From the NCBI GenBank assembly GCA_021234155.1, contig JAJEKV010000063.1, positions 7,462,095 through 7,526,094 on the forward strand: a stretch of 64,000 bases of DNA. The letters are read 5' to 3'. Shown here piece after piece: positions 33,785-45,590 of this stretch. The stretch comes from Isoetes taiwanensis (taxonomy: Eukaryota; Streptophyta; Lycopodiopsida; Isoetales; Isoetaceae). The notes beneath the pieces are model-generated. The model was not told the origin of the DNA. It worked only from the letters and a program-made list of their open reading frames with translations, and ran no database searches. Each line of letters starts with the position of its first letter. The first letter of the stretch is position 1. The position numbers and the translations under genes are program-made.

Positions 33785-34868
33785 ACTAGCTAATGCTAGT
33801 TAGTATAGTTGTAGGTAGTCTAAAAAAGGTTGAAGTAGTTGAAATTGTTCTAGATATGATTTGCTAACACTATGGGAAGAAAACCATAAAAAGAAGAAAA
33901 GCTGAAAAGAAAAGGTATGTGTTTTGATCATTAACATTGTCATTTGCAGGTTCATTAGTTGTTCTGTTTAAAGCCAGCCAGAAAAACCATTGCCTCCTAA
34001 AGTTGTGCTCACATGCAGGAACTCAAAATCATCATGAACAGTTTGCTGAACATCTCGTGATGAATACCAGGATTGAAGTACTAATCTGAGTCATCATGTC
34101 ATTTGCAGGACCATCCTAGTCTTCCATACCATTCATTTTTCATTTATTGGCCTCCCATTCATATAAGCCTTGCTCATACTTTTATTCATCACCTACAGGC
34201 TGCTATTCATCCCTGTGCATCATAAAAAGCAGTCTCCTAACTCTCTATTTCATGTCATTTGCAGGATCATCCTTTACCCACTAGCCAGCTTTATACCACC
34301 ACCATTTTTTTCTTTTGGGCAAATTTGCAGGACCATTACATCTTCTAGAATGTGTCTGCACCCTTCCATAACATTCTAGCTTCATCCACCAAGTCATTTC
34401 TTCAAGACTCCTACAAGAATGGGTAGCTGAAATCCAAAAAGTATCAAGTTTTATCCACAAGATCATTGAAGCAGATTTTGGACGTTCCCCCCAAGTTTCA
34501 ACACTTATGGGAAGTCAAAAGAACATGGTAGCAGACCCTACAAGTCACAAATGTTCAAAAGTTGCTGCTGTGTTCAAAGTTGCAGAATTCATCACCAAAA
34601 ATGTGAAGTACACATAGTTCTATCCAGTTTCCTATTCTGGCACCATTTTCCATGCATGAAGACCTCAAGAAAACCTTATATTATCTCAGGAACAGGATGT
34701 GCATTGATTTGGCATTCACTTTCATATATTTGCACTTTTCAGAGCTTTTATGCTGCATTCTAAGAAGCTCTGATATTTCAGAACAGGATAATTCAGATTC
34801 AGATGTCAGGAGAAGCTTTTAACAGGTTTCAAGGCTGGGGGACCAGCCATTTTTTCTTTTTATAAAGA
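33785..34868 (+). other. Noncoding 3' segment of gypsy copy B
   Basis: No coding frame. The motif CATTTGCAGG(A/T)(C/T)CAT recurs near 33941, 34100, 34257 and 34323, each time after a pyrimidine-rich or TCAT stretch. Next to the LTR, GGCTGG-GGGA-CCAGCC (about 34835-34850) can form a hairpin. Copy A has the same features. Confidence 0.6.
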
Positions 34869-36774
34869 TGTTGCCCCTTGAAGTGGCAACATGAAGAAGA
34901 GATGAAGATATGAAGAAAATTCTAAGCATTGAGGAGCTATTAAGGAAAAGTATCAGGCTGAAAGAGAATCTAGGCCGGTGAGTACCCCCGCCAAATCCTC
35001 TAGCCAAAACTAGCCATCCTTGATTTTTCCCAAATTTTTGAGCCTATCTCCTATTTTTTTCTTGAATTTCCCCTATCGCTAGCCAAATATGCTTCTAAAG
35101 ATGCCTAAAAATCCAAAAATGCCAAAAAATCTATACCTTTGCCAAGTGGCATCCTAGTCATCATCCTAAAGTGCCAAAGATGTCAAAAAGTCAAGTGAAA
35201 GTCAAAATGGAAAGCCAAAAGGCACACTTTCTAAAAAATACCCTTGCCACGTCATCAAAAGTCAAAATGCCACCTAGGATGGCCACCTTGCTCAAAAAAT
35301 GCTTTGTCATCCAACTTTGGTTATATCTTTGCCACTTGGGCCAAAATCATGCCACCTCATTAAAAATATCAAGGGGCATTTGAAATCTCGAAATTTCACT
35401 TAGGCAAAAAGCCATGTTTGACTTTGCCACATCATCCTTCACTATGCCAAGTCATCATTTCATCATGTCACCATCCATTGCCCAGTCACCATTGATTCAC
35501 CTTTTTTAGCCAAAAAATCAAAGTGCCATTTTCCAAAATTTGACCACATCATCTTGTAGCCCCAATGAAAATATGCCACCTGGCACAAAAAAATTCCAAA
35601 AAAGACCCTATATAGACCTTTAAATTCCACTTCTTGGGAATCGTGCCCTTTTAAAAAAAAATATATAAAAATTGTCCTATTCTACCCCCCCCGACCTAGA
35701 TTCCTTTCCAGCCAAATCACCCCCCCGTGGCTCACCCGTGTGCAGGGGGGTGGAGGTACCGAATCCCACGTGGGCAAGACACGTCAATTTATAAGATTGC
35801 GTGGATCGGGCTATATCTCCCCTGGGCTGACTTTTCGATTTCGGCCTGTGGGATATATCCATTGAAGAAAATTCTGCCAAGATCCATTAGGGTTCTATGA
35901 TTCTCAGCTTCCCGCGCAATTTGAGTGATGCAGCAGTTAGCACGATCATAACCGACTTACGGAACCAATCGAATCATGAAGAAGATGCCGAATTAATAGA
36001 GATCATGCCAAGAACAGAATATTGCCTATTTTTGGGAAAAAAGAGTTCGTAGCCATATACAGACAAATCGGAGCTCTAACTACCCTGACACAGGTCTATA
36101 AAGACGATCCGAGCCGTATTCTACCGGGAGAGAGGAGATTTTTGATTAGAAACCCGCCCTTGTTCTTGAAAGCCAAGATTCTTGAAGTTCTGATACAAAT
36201 TCTATTTTGAGTGATCGAATGGATTACCCGACAATTGTATTATGTTCCTAAGATAACTCGAGAAAAGTTTTCTTGAGCAATTCATGGTGTTTCCCCTTTC
36301 TTCAATCGATTTGAAGTTTTTAATCAAAAAAAATAGGGTTTTCCCATTTTTTTACGTGTTACCCATTTTCGCGAACTTTGCCAATTAATTCCCCATCAAT
36401 CTTTATCAACAAATGAGTTGAAATCAATTCAAGTTATCTGATATTATCTAGACTTAGCTAAATTGATAGCTATCCTGCCAGAATTTGTTCAAAAAATTCA
36501 TCTGCATTCAAAGGAAGTTTGTCTGCATCCCCAAGTTTTTTCTTCAATCATTTTCACTACTTTGTTGCAGAAAACATCCCAGTTATACACCCGCATTCAC
36601 ATATCACCTCATTTCCTCACATTTGCACCTCTTTTCTCATCTTTTCACATCCCCTCACCACATCTTTGGCTCTCTGCACCCTAAACACAGAATTTGGCAA
36701 GTATCTTTTAGGAAATCCCACAATTTAGAGATTTGTGCATCACAGTTTGTGCAAGGATTCTGTGAAAGGCAACA
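34869..36774 (+). repeat. 3' LTR of gypsy copy B
   Basis: 1,906 bp, TGTTGCC to GGCAACA. It is nearly identical to the 5' LTR over its first 750 bp, with clustered small differences over about 35690-36480. Confidence 0.95.
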
Positions 36775-36779
36775 ATGCT
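36775..36779. repeat. Target-site duplication ATGCT, right of gypsy B
   Basis: Matches 26525-26529 exactly. Confidence 0.93.
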
Positions 36780-36918
36780 ACAATTTTTTTTAGCTAAATC
36801 AAGAAGAAGGAAAACTCAGTTTTTGACTACTAAAATCAAGAGCAAAATATTGTTTCCAGTTCAGATCATTTTTTGTGGCACAGAAGCATAGTTTTATGGT
36901 TTTGCTCAAGAAAAATAC

Positions 36919-37051
36919 CTTTGCTGAGACTTTGGGACGCATAGAATGGATTGTACCAAAATTCCTCTCATTTTTTCCTCCTCTCCCGCTCAGTCCAGAT
37001 ATGAACCTCGTGATCAGGCTCTGAGATCTTGGACGGACTTCCTTGACCCAT
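36919..37051 (-). pseudogene. Captured bHLH gene, basic-region exon
   Basis: On the minus strand, ATG at 37051 opens MGQGSPSKISEPDHEVHIWT, then ERERRKK: the basic region of a plant bHLH factor with the H-x3-E-R-x-R-R pattern of E-box/G-box binders. One missing base after RERRKK makes a TGA; one frame over, MRGILVQSILCVPKSQQ continues into helix 1. The exon ends CAAAG at 36919 before GTATTT, phase 2, matching the acceptor phase of the helix-2 exon at 26482. The two exons together would span a complete bHLH fold if the break were absent. It lies in the CACTA element beside the CCT fragment on the same strand. Confidence 0.75.
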
Positions 37052-37308
37052 AAATGCAGCAGTTTCTTTCCACGTTCAAAACCGAGAATTCAAGGCCAAG
37101 CCTGTCATTCAAACCAAAAAACTGAGAAGAAGAGAAATACTTATGTCCTGCAGAGCAAAAAATTCTTTTAGAAACATGCATAAAAGAGATCTACTAATAC
37201 AAAATACCCCTGTTCTGGGAGAAACATGCGCAACCCATAGCCACTACCTAGCAGCTTCGAAACCCTAACCCTGAGCGCAGTCCTTCAAAACGGCAAAGTT
37301 CCTGTCTA

Positions 37309-37725
<417 letters not shown>

Positions 37726-37965
37726 TTCACGCTTTGCTAATCCATTTTCTGGCCTCAGAGTAGTGAGGCGCCATTGCTATAGCTGGAAGAAGGTGTAGTG
37801 CCATCGTCATCGCCATAGCTGGAGCAAGGTGCAAGGCCATAGCCATAGCTTGAGCAAGATACGAAGCTGCAGCAGCGCCCAAGGCGGGAACAAACTGCTC
37901 CTTAGCCCAACCAATAGGATGACATGCCCTGGATCCCAATCCAGATCGTTCATTTTGGATCATCT

Positions 37966-39315
37966 AGGCCGTTAGATGGGATTCATGGTTTTTTATGAAA
38001 TTATATAAGATGATTTTTTTTATGCTTTTTTATGATGTTTTTGGGGTATTTATAAACATGTCTCTAATTTTTTCATAATTGTGGAAATGCCCTTCCATGA
38101 TGCAGATGGTGCCCTTAACGACTCCAGCATAATCAGATACTACATTCTATAATCGATGCCGTTTTTTTTTTCGATCTTCCATGTTCTCGTTAGTATCAAC
38201 ATCATTTCTTGAAGATTTGCTCTAAAAGCATCTCTTTTTTGCCTTTCTCTAGCCACTCTAGCCCCTTTTTTTCCTCTCAGCAACCAGTATTTTGTGTTCA
38301 ATCAAGTGGAATCAACTTCTTCCCGGATTGCTCTGACTAGAACATCATATAAGGCCGAAATTGGTTCTTATCATGGAAAATGTGGATGCAGTTTACAGTA
38401 GACAAAAATGCCCAAGAAGACAATTTGTCATCTTGGGGTATTTTGACAATTTTCCCTTCAATTTAATGCCCACATGAGCTTATTTTTTGAATCCTACTTA
38501 AAGAATTTCAAGCTAGTAACTAACGTCTTATAAGAAGATGAACACATGTTATTATCTTGTTAAATTCTACAAAGACATTTGTGTATGATCTAATGCCCAC
38601 TACTTAAAACTTTTCACATATGCTTGCATCTATCCGAATATTAATCACATGATTTGCACATGCTTGGAATAATAATCACAGCATTGCAAGCAAGTGAATC
38701 CCCTTATAACCTTTAAAAAGCATGCTATGGATGTTACTGCAATACTCCTCACATCATTTGCATATGGCTGGGATATTAATCACCAAGATCACAGGCAAGT
38801 GAACCCCTCATAATTTATAAAAGGCATGCTCCAAATAGTATTACAATACTCCTGAACAAACATGCATCAGCACAACAACAACAACAGTAACACCTATGCA
38901 TGACAGACACGCATGAGCAAAACAATAACAATAACACCTATGCATGCGCGCAATACCGCCACCACCCTATTAGTAATAAATTGCGATAAAATGCACCAAG
39001 TTGTTACCGCTACTCAAATTAATACACACCCCAATTAAACATGAGACCAATTACATCCTACTTATGTGCGGCGATGCCGAGCAATCTATTAGTAAGGTTT
39101 TTAGAAAATGATGGGCACACATTTACTAGGGTTAACATGTGCCCTTCATGCCACACATAAGTAGAAGCTACGAGAATTGCATATGATTTCCAATAACTGT
39201 CATAAAGCTTAGGGCACCAAATCCAAAGGATTAGTCTTACATTGAAGGCATGCCTTTAGAACCCATAGAAGAGGCATAAAGCTTAGAGTACCCATAGACA
39301 GTCATCAAGCCCTAA
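37966..39315. other. CACTA interior, unrecognised
   Basis: No gene recognised. An AT-rich stretch with two diverged copies of a roughly 120-bp segment (CACATGATTTGCACATG... near 38646 and CACATCATTTGCATATG... near 38750), and ACAACAACAACAGTAACACCTATGCATG partly repeated near 38875-38950. Confidence 0.4.
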
Positions 39316-39336
39316 TGTTGCCCCCACAGGGCAACA
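39316..39336. repeat. TGTTGCC-loop-GGCAACA palindrome
   Basis: TGTTGCC and GGCAACA (7 bp each) surround CCCACAG. It resembles the hairpin that opens the gypsy LTRs here (TGTTGCC-9 nt-GGCAACA). It may mark the start of a related but decayed LTR, since the next kilobase is rich in the TGCCACCTAGG motif also found in those LTRs. No matching far end was found. Confidence 0.4.
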
Positions 39337-39839
39337 TATTGACTCACCAACTCACCTTTGATCTTGCCCCTTGGGGTTAGTGTGAATGATAGTTCAACAA
39401 AATAGGAGGTCTCTCTTTGGTGCCACATGTGGAGGTCTATATGGTAGAGGAAGTATTCCCTCATCCTCCCGACGGACTTATTCTCACATCCTTAAACTTC
39501 GGGAGGTCCTCATACATGTTATTGCAACTACTTAGTCAATTGTTGAAATTAATTCCCAGTCAACTACAAGGTCCTAACCTAATGTCGTAGGAGCATGTCC
39601 TGTATAAATCTTCTCAAGGTTCTCCCAATAGGCATTCATATAGGATTGCGTCTCATGACACATTAAAGAGACTCACTTTTGACACCCGCAAAGAGCATGG
39701 AAAAGATGATGTGGCCCTCCAATTGATGACATGGCATGCCAAGTAAGCAAGGTCAAGTTTTGACTAGGCCACTAATGAACGCCCCTACATCTTTGGTTTC
39801 ATGGGGTGACGTTGGCAAATTTTGGGTGACATGGCACCT

Positions 39840-40526
39840 AGGCTCCAACATGCCAAGGTGGCTCAAACATGCCACCTAGGCTCAAACATGCCATCTAGGC
39901 TCCAATATGCCCACCATGCCGTGCGGGCTCTAAAACGCCACCTAGGCTCCAACATGCCACCTTTGCATGTTTGAGCCTAGGTGGCATGTTAGAGCCACGT
40001 TGGCATGTTTGAGCCACGGTGGCATGTTTGGCCCTGGGTGGCATGTTGGAGCCATGTTAGGTGGCATGCATGTTTGAGCCACCTTGGCATGTTGGAGCCT
40101 AGGTGGCATGTTGGAGCCTAGGTGGCATGTTTGAGCCCACCTTGGCATGTTTGAGCCACTTAGCATGTTTGAGCCACCTGGCATGTTGGAGCCTAGGTGA
40201 CATGTTTGAGCCACCTTGGCATGTTTGAGCCTAGGTGGCATGTTGGAGCCACCTTGGCATGTGGGGCCTTGAGCCACATGGCATGTTTGAGCCTAGGTGG
40301 CATGTTTGAGCCACCTAGGAATGTTGGAGCCTAGGGTGGCATGTTGGGCCCGTGGCATATTTGAGCCACCTTGGCATGTTGGAGCCTAGGTGGCATGTTG
40401 GAGCCACCTTGGCATGTGGGAGCCTAGGTGGAGTTAGAGATGGCATGTTAGAATGAGCCTAGGTGGCATGTTTGAGATGGGACCTAGGAATGCATATGCT
40501 GGATGGTTTTAGGTGGCATGTTGGAG

Positions 40527-40530
<4 letters not shown>
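39840..40530. repeat. Minisatellite, unit about 19-21 bp (GCATGTTGGAGCCTAGGTG)
   Basis: More than 30 degenerate units alternate between GCATGTTGGAGCCTAGGTG and GCATGTTTGAGCCACCTTG. Up to about 39960 the units are in the opposite orientation (ACATGCCACCTAGGCTCC), so the array inverts near 39960. It yields long open frames in several frames, which are artefacts. Confidence 0.92.
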
Positions 40531-40847
<317 letters not shown>

Positions 40848-40854
40848 GATCTGA

Positions 40855-40908
40855 TAGACTTGTTGGTCCCCATGGATGTTAAAGTTAAATTCAGTTCAAT
40901 TCAATTTT
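40855..40908 (+). repeat. SINE-like 3' tail, copy 3
   Basis: GACTTGTTGGTCCCCATGG, then ATGTTAAAGTTAAATTCAG and TTCAATTCAATTTT. It matches the tails at 2785-2840 and 3273-3322 in the GTTGG(T/C)C(T/C)CC.TGGA(C/T)GTTAA block and in the ATTCA-type tail. Confidence 0.45.
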
Positions 40909-40928
40909 GGGATCTTCATAATGCCTTT

Positions 40929-40940
40929 GTATTGTAGTTT
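40929..40940. repeat. Target-site duplication of LINE, left
   Basis: GTATTGTAGTTT, repeated exactly at 44511-44522 after the poly(A). Confidence 0.9.
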
Positions 40941-43900
40941 CATAGAAACCTATCAACTGAGGAGGACTCCTCCTGGAATTCATTACTAGATAATGCTGGA
41001 TTTGCCTTGGTTCCGCCTTCCAATGCCACCTTTTCTTGGACAAACAAGCAAAAGGGACAGGATAGAGTTTACTGCTTGTTGGATAGGTTCTATATGGCCA
41101 ATAAGTCGGCGGGTTTTATGGACAGGTGCTATGTTGAGGGTGAGTTAGCATTTTCTCACTCTGATCATGTCCCCCAAAGTTTAACCTTAGAAGATGTTTC
41201 TACTACCCGGATGGATGGAAACATTCCCTTCAAGTTTAACACGTCCTGGCTGGGGAAGGAGGCTTTTCTGAAGCCCTTTAGGGTCTTTGCTTCCTCACTA
41301 GCGGCTGTTGATAACACATATAGTATGAAGGGATGGGTTAGAAAGATTGGGCTTATCAAGCGATGGGTAAAAGGGTGGGGCAGGAATAGAGCTATGGAAT
41401 TCAAAAGGGAAAAGGATGAAGTCTACAATCTTCTGAGAGAAGTCAAACAGGAGCTGTTATTGGATCCGCATAATATGGCAAAACAGAATACAGAGGAGAT
41501 GTTAGAAGGGAAAGCCAAGGCAATAGAGGAGGAGGAGGCCAGGGGAGCTGCAGTCCGCTCCAAAACCAAATGGTATGCTGAACTAGACAATGAAAACTCT
41601 AAGTGTTTCTTCAGGATGGCAGGGGCTAGATTAGCAGAAAATAGTATGGTAACGGTGAAGGATGATAATCTCAATGTACTTGAAGACCCACAGGAAATCA
41701 GGTCCTTTATACGTGGAAGTTTTGAAAAACAATTTGAAGAAGATCCCCTACCCCCCTCGTTCCATCTTCAAATTAACTCCCGGGTTGGCCAAGATTGGAT
41801 GGGGGGGAGAGGGTTAATCTTTGCTGAAAATAGACATCTACTCCATAATTTTGAGAGGGATGAGATCTACAAGACTCTATGCTCTCTAACCGCTGGAAAA
41901 TCTCCTGGTCCGGATGGTTTCCCCCCTGAATTCTTTGTCGAATTTTGGGATGTTCTCGGGGATGATTTTGTTAAGGCAGTCTGTGGTGCGTGGGCCTCAT
42001 GCTCTCTACATCCTACCCTGGGCGCTGGTTTTATCACGCTCGTCCCGAAGGTTCCCAGGCCTTTAACTTTGAGTGAATGGAGGCCCATTGCTCTTACTAA
42101 TGCCATCTACAAAGTGATTATGAAAGCTATTGCCAATCGATTGAAACCCATACTCAATAGGATCATTGGGATGGAGCAATCAGCCTTCTTGCCTGGCAGA
42201 TATATCCTGGATAATTACCTCGCAGCCAGGGAAGGGTTGCATTGGTGTCAGGTCTCAAAACAAAAGTGTGTAATGATAAAGATGGATTTCAGAAAGGCGT
42301 ATGATTCTCTTAGATGGGCAGGATTGCGTGCAGTTATGGGTTATATGGGATTTGATGAGCAATTCATTCGACTCGCTCTAGGGATGAACAACCTAGCCTC
42401 TGCCTCTGTGCTGGTTAACGGGCAACCTTCTGGTCTATTTAAGCTCAAAAAAGGTATAAGGCAAGGCTGCCCCCTTGCCCCCTATCTGTTTCTCATCATG
42501 GCAAATCTTTTAACAAGAATGGTCCACCTCAAAGTAGTCGAGGGGAATTTAGAAGGCTTGACCTTTCCAGACGGTGTGGATAAGCTGACGATCATGCAGT
42601 ACGCTGACGATACGTTTATGTTTCTTAGGTATGATGACAACAGCCTTACCTCATTCCGAGAGATCTTGTTATCCTTTGAGATTATCTCTGGTATTGGCCT
42701 CAATGCCAATAAATGCTCTGTCCTTTGGCCAACGGAATGTGTTATTGATCCTCGAGCCAGGGGTTTGGGCTTCCCTGTAGTCTCTGCCGGGGAATCAGTT
42801 AAACTTCTTGGACTTCCCCTGGTGCTGTCAGACAGTCTTAAAGGACTCTGGGCCCCTATACTCGATAAACTCCGGAAAAAGGTTGGTTTGTGGTCTACAA
42901 AGTGCCTGTCTACAGCTGGTCGAGTGACAGTTGCAAATGCGGTTCTTTCCGCTTCTCATATTTATTACTCATCAGTCATGGTTGCCCAGAAGGGGGTGTA
43001 TAACCAAATACAAACTATCATCCGGAAATTCATCTGGGGGTGTATGGCAAAGGTGGCCTGGGGCGAACTCTGTCGTGATAGAAAAGATGGTGGTTTGGGT
43101 TGTAAAGATTCCTTCTTACAAGCTCAGGCTCTGGCAGCCAAATTTGTCTGGCGAGCTTTACAAGGTGAGTCATCCCCTGCTTTGAGATTTGTCTCTTACT
43201 GGTTGAAACAAGGCAAACTCCTTGGTAAGCCATCTCTTCCTAGAGATGAGCTTGGTGCTTTGTTCTATAATTTTAAGGTGGCTCCTGGAACTTCCCCTGT
43301 TATGCGGAAAATTCTTAATGCTTGGTCACAGGTGCAGCATCTCTTCTCTCCTATGGATCCCCCTAGGGATGCGGGTGGCTTTAGTCTATTCTGGAACACT
43401 AGGATCTGGGAGAGGGGTGGGCTTCCTTTGGCCCTCTCACACCCACGTATCTTTGTCAAATGGAAGAGTTGTGGAATAACTCAATTACAGCACTTGTGGG
43501 TTACTGGTAGATGGGTTTCCTGAACTGCATTCAAGGGGACAATCTCGAACCCAGGGGAAGGAGATCGTAGGGTTTTAAAGGAAATCCTATGGAACGCCGC
43601 TAATCTGACAGGTATTGTGGGGTCACGGGAGACCTGGCTATATGATGGGATAAATCAGTATAGTGTTAAAAGGATATACAGGGACTTGTGCCAGGACACC
43701 CCCCTCATAGCTGAGACTAGGCTTGGAATTAGTTTGGCAGACACCATAACCTTACTGTCAAACTCCTGGAAATCTATCTGCTCTAGAAAGATACAGTTCT
43801 TCAGATGGTTAGCTCTTCAAGGGGGATTAAGTACTAAGGAAAGATTATTTCAAAAGGGTATTACAGCAGATGACAAATGTCCATTGGGCTGTCAGGTCAC

Positions 43901-44273
43901 TGAATCTGTAGCGCATCTCTTTTTCTGCCCCGGGATTGCGGATTTTTGGCAGTGGGTCTGTCCTATTATTGATATCATGTTAAGCCAACTAGTCTGGCCA
44001 GATCTGGTTCTCATCACTGATCGTTGCTGTATTAAGGCCTCCCTGGTGAATCTGTCACTTTGGGCTATCTGGAAGCACCGGTGTGATGTGGCTTTAGGTG
44101 GTCAAGGGATCTCCATAGATAAGTTAAAGAATTCTTTCAATATGGAGGTTGCTCTGATGGCTCTATCTCATCACAAGAAGAAAGGTTCGAGATATAACAG
44201 AGGACTTGATAAAGTTGGAACCTTGGTTGGGTTCTACTCTTACTTCAAGTGCCACTGGGTTGATAACGAGTAA
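40941..44273 (+). pseudogene. LINE ORF2: endonuclease C-terminus, reverse transcriptase, zf-RVT
   Basis: One reading frame is open from the truncation point to 44273 (1,110 codons plus stop) except for a single TGA at 43521-43523. Order: end of the endonuclease (ATFSWTNKQKG, LLDRF, SDHVP); linker; RT with GKSPGPDGFPPEFF, KMDFRKAYDSLRW (motif A Asp), KGIRQGCPLAPYLF and the catalytic QYADDTFMF (YADD at 42600-42611); a domain with HIYYSSVM and GGLGCKD; after the TGA, the zinc-binding RT tail (zf-RVT: WLALQGGLSTKERLF, CPLGC...ESVAHLFFCP). Plant L1 elements share this layout. The single in-frame stop suggests recent insertion. Confidence 0.93.
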
Positions 44274-44510
44274 GTTAATACTACTGATAATAGGTGGGCC
44301 CAGTACTGGAACGGAGCTGCTCTCTCTATAGTACCCACTCTTAGGTGAAGAAAGAAGAATCTCCTTATAGTAGCCTTCTAGTGGGGAAGACGAGTCGAGG
44401 CCCTCTCTTCTTATAGTACTTTGGGCTTCCTCATCATCTGTATCTCTATTGTACATACTTTATAATTATTAATAATATATATACAATCTTACCATCAAAA
44501 AAAAAAAAAA
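40941..44510 (+). mobile_element. L1-like LINE, 5'-truncated
   Basis: A 3.57-kb insertion with a 12-bp target duplication (GTATTGTAGTTT) and a 14-base poly(A) at 44497-44510, the marks of target-primed reverse transcription. It begins inside the endonuclease domain of ORF2, so ORF1, the promoter and most of the endonuclease are missing: a typical 5' truncation. It is inserted in the CACTA element just after the CT tracts and a SINE-like tail. Confidence 0.95.
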
Positions 44511-44522
44511 GTATTGTAGTTT
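44511..44522. repeat. Target-site duplication of LINE, right
   Basis: GTATTGTAGTTT, identical to 40929-40940. Confidence 0.9.
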
Positions 44523-44689
44523 TCTATAAGCATGAGGGGTAGAGGGACAATAGATGAGATATTGCATTTTTACACATGGCATGTAATGACAACATATATG
44601 AATACTTTATGGGGTGTCATATGTATGGGAGCAGTGCAATGATTGTATAATGATGCTTACAAAATTGGCTATAAAGAACCTTAAAATAC

Positions 44690-45110
44690 CACACCCCTTT
44701 AGAGAACCATACATCCTTTAGAAAAAACCTCCTTAAAAACTACACTTACTTATAAACCGCACCTCCAAATACTACACCTCCTTAGAAACATCACCACCTC
44801 AAAAGAAAAAACCACATTTCCTTTAACAAAAAACATACCTCCTTAAAAAACCACACGTCCTAAAAAACAAAGACCACAGCTCCTTAAAAAAAAAAACTTA
44901 ACCACACCTCCAAAAACTACACCTCCTTAAAAACACCACTACCTCAAAAGAAAAAACAACAGTTGTTTTAACAAAAAATATACCTCCTTAAAAAACCACA
45001 CGTCCTAAAAAACAAAAACCACAGCTCCTTAAAAAATAACAGTGGACGTTCCTTGTCCACTTAAAAAACAATACCATTAGTTAGTAAAACCACACCTCCA
45101 CAAATCTACA
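44690..45110. repeat. AC-rich CACTA subterminal repeats (145-bp duplication)
   Basis: Made of short units such as AAACCACACCTCCTTAAAAA. At a larger scale, a segment from 44760 is repeated from 44905 (offset 145). It lies in the right subterminal part of the CACTA element. Confidence 0.75.
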
Positions 45111-45559
45111 TGTAGGTTTTTTTGAAATCTCTGAATAAAGGACATGTGGACCTAAGAAAACTATACTTTTCAACAGTGGACCAAAACGTGGGGTGAGTGT
45201 GTGTTATAATGATGGAGTTATAAATTTGTTAAAAAATTGTTGCAACAACCCACCTAAATTGCAATATAAAGTTGACAAAATGCTCCTCAAAGTTTCGTTA
45301 AAATATTAGATGAAATTTCGAATAATCGTTTGTTATAAGTCTTAAGAAAAAGTTGGCACAACTTAGCTTAAATATTGTTCAAAAGTTGTTGCAATGACCT
45401 ACTTAACATGCGATAGAAAGTTGACAAAAGGAGGTCATTGCTTTGACAAAAGATTTGACACTATGCAGTAGACACAATGTTGACACAATAGAAGCACTTT
45501 GTGTCAAGATAGCAGTATTCGACACAAATTTGTCACTACGTCTAGGACTTGTCACAAGG

Positions 45560-45590
45560 GTTGACACTATACCCCCATCCTCTTGTAGTG
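45560..45590 (-). repeat. CACTA right terminal inverted repeat
   Basis: Reversed, it reads CACTACAAGAGGATGGGGGT, then ATAGTGTC. It is followed by TAT, matching the left flank. Confidence 0.9.

Larger units (their letters stand above)
26530..36774 (+). mobile_element. Ty3/gypsy LTR retrotransposon, copy B (better preserved)
   Basis: A 10.25-kb element of the same family as copy A, on the plus strand, with LTRs of 1,922 and 1,906 bp (TGTTGCC/GGCAACA) and a 5-bp TSD ATGCT. Order: LTR, primer site, gag, three-knuckle nucleocapsid plus protease, RNase H, RT, RNase H plus integrase, about 1.1 kb noncoding, LTR. The nucleocapsid-protease (308 codons) and RNase H-integrase (635 codons) frames are open. 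Gag, the upstream RNase H and RT contain frameshifts, several at CTG-to-CG differences that may be sequencing errors. It is inserted into the intron of a captured bHLH fragment inside the CACTA element. Confidence 0.95.

Noticed and set aside
37727-37963. 78-codon Ala/Met-rich open frame
   Set aside because: Low complexity, different frame from the CCT exon it adjoins, no family features.
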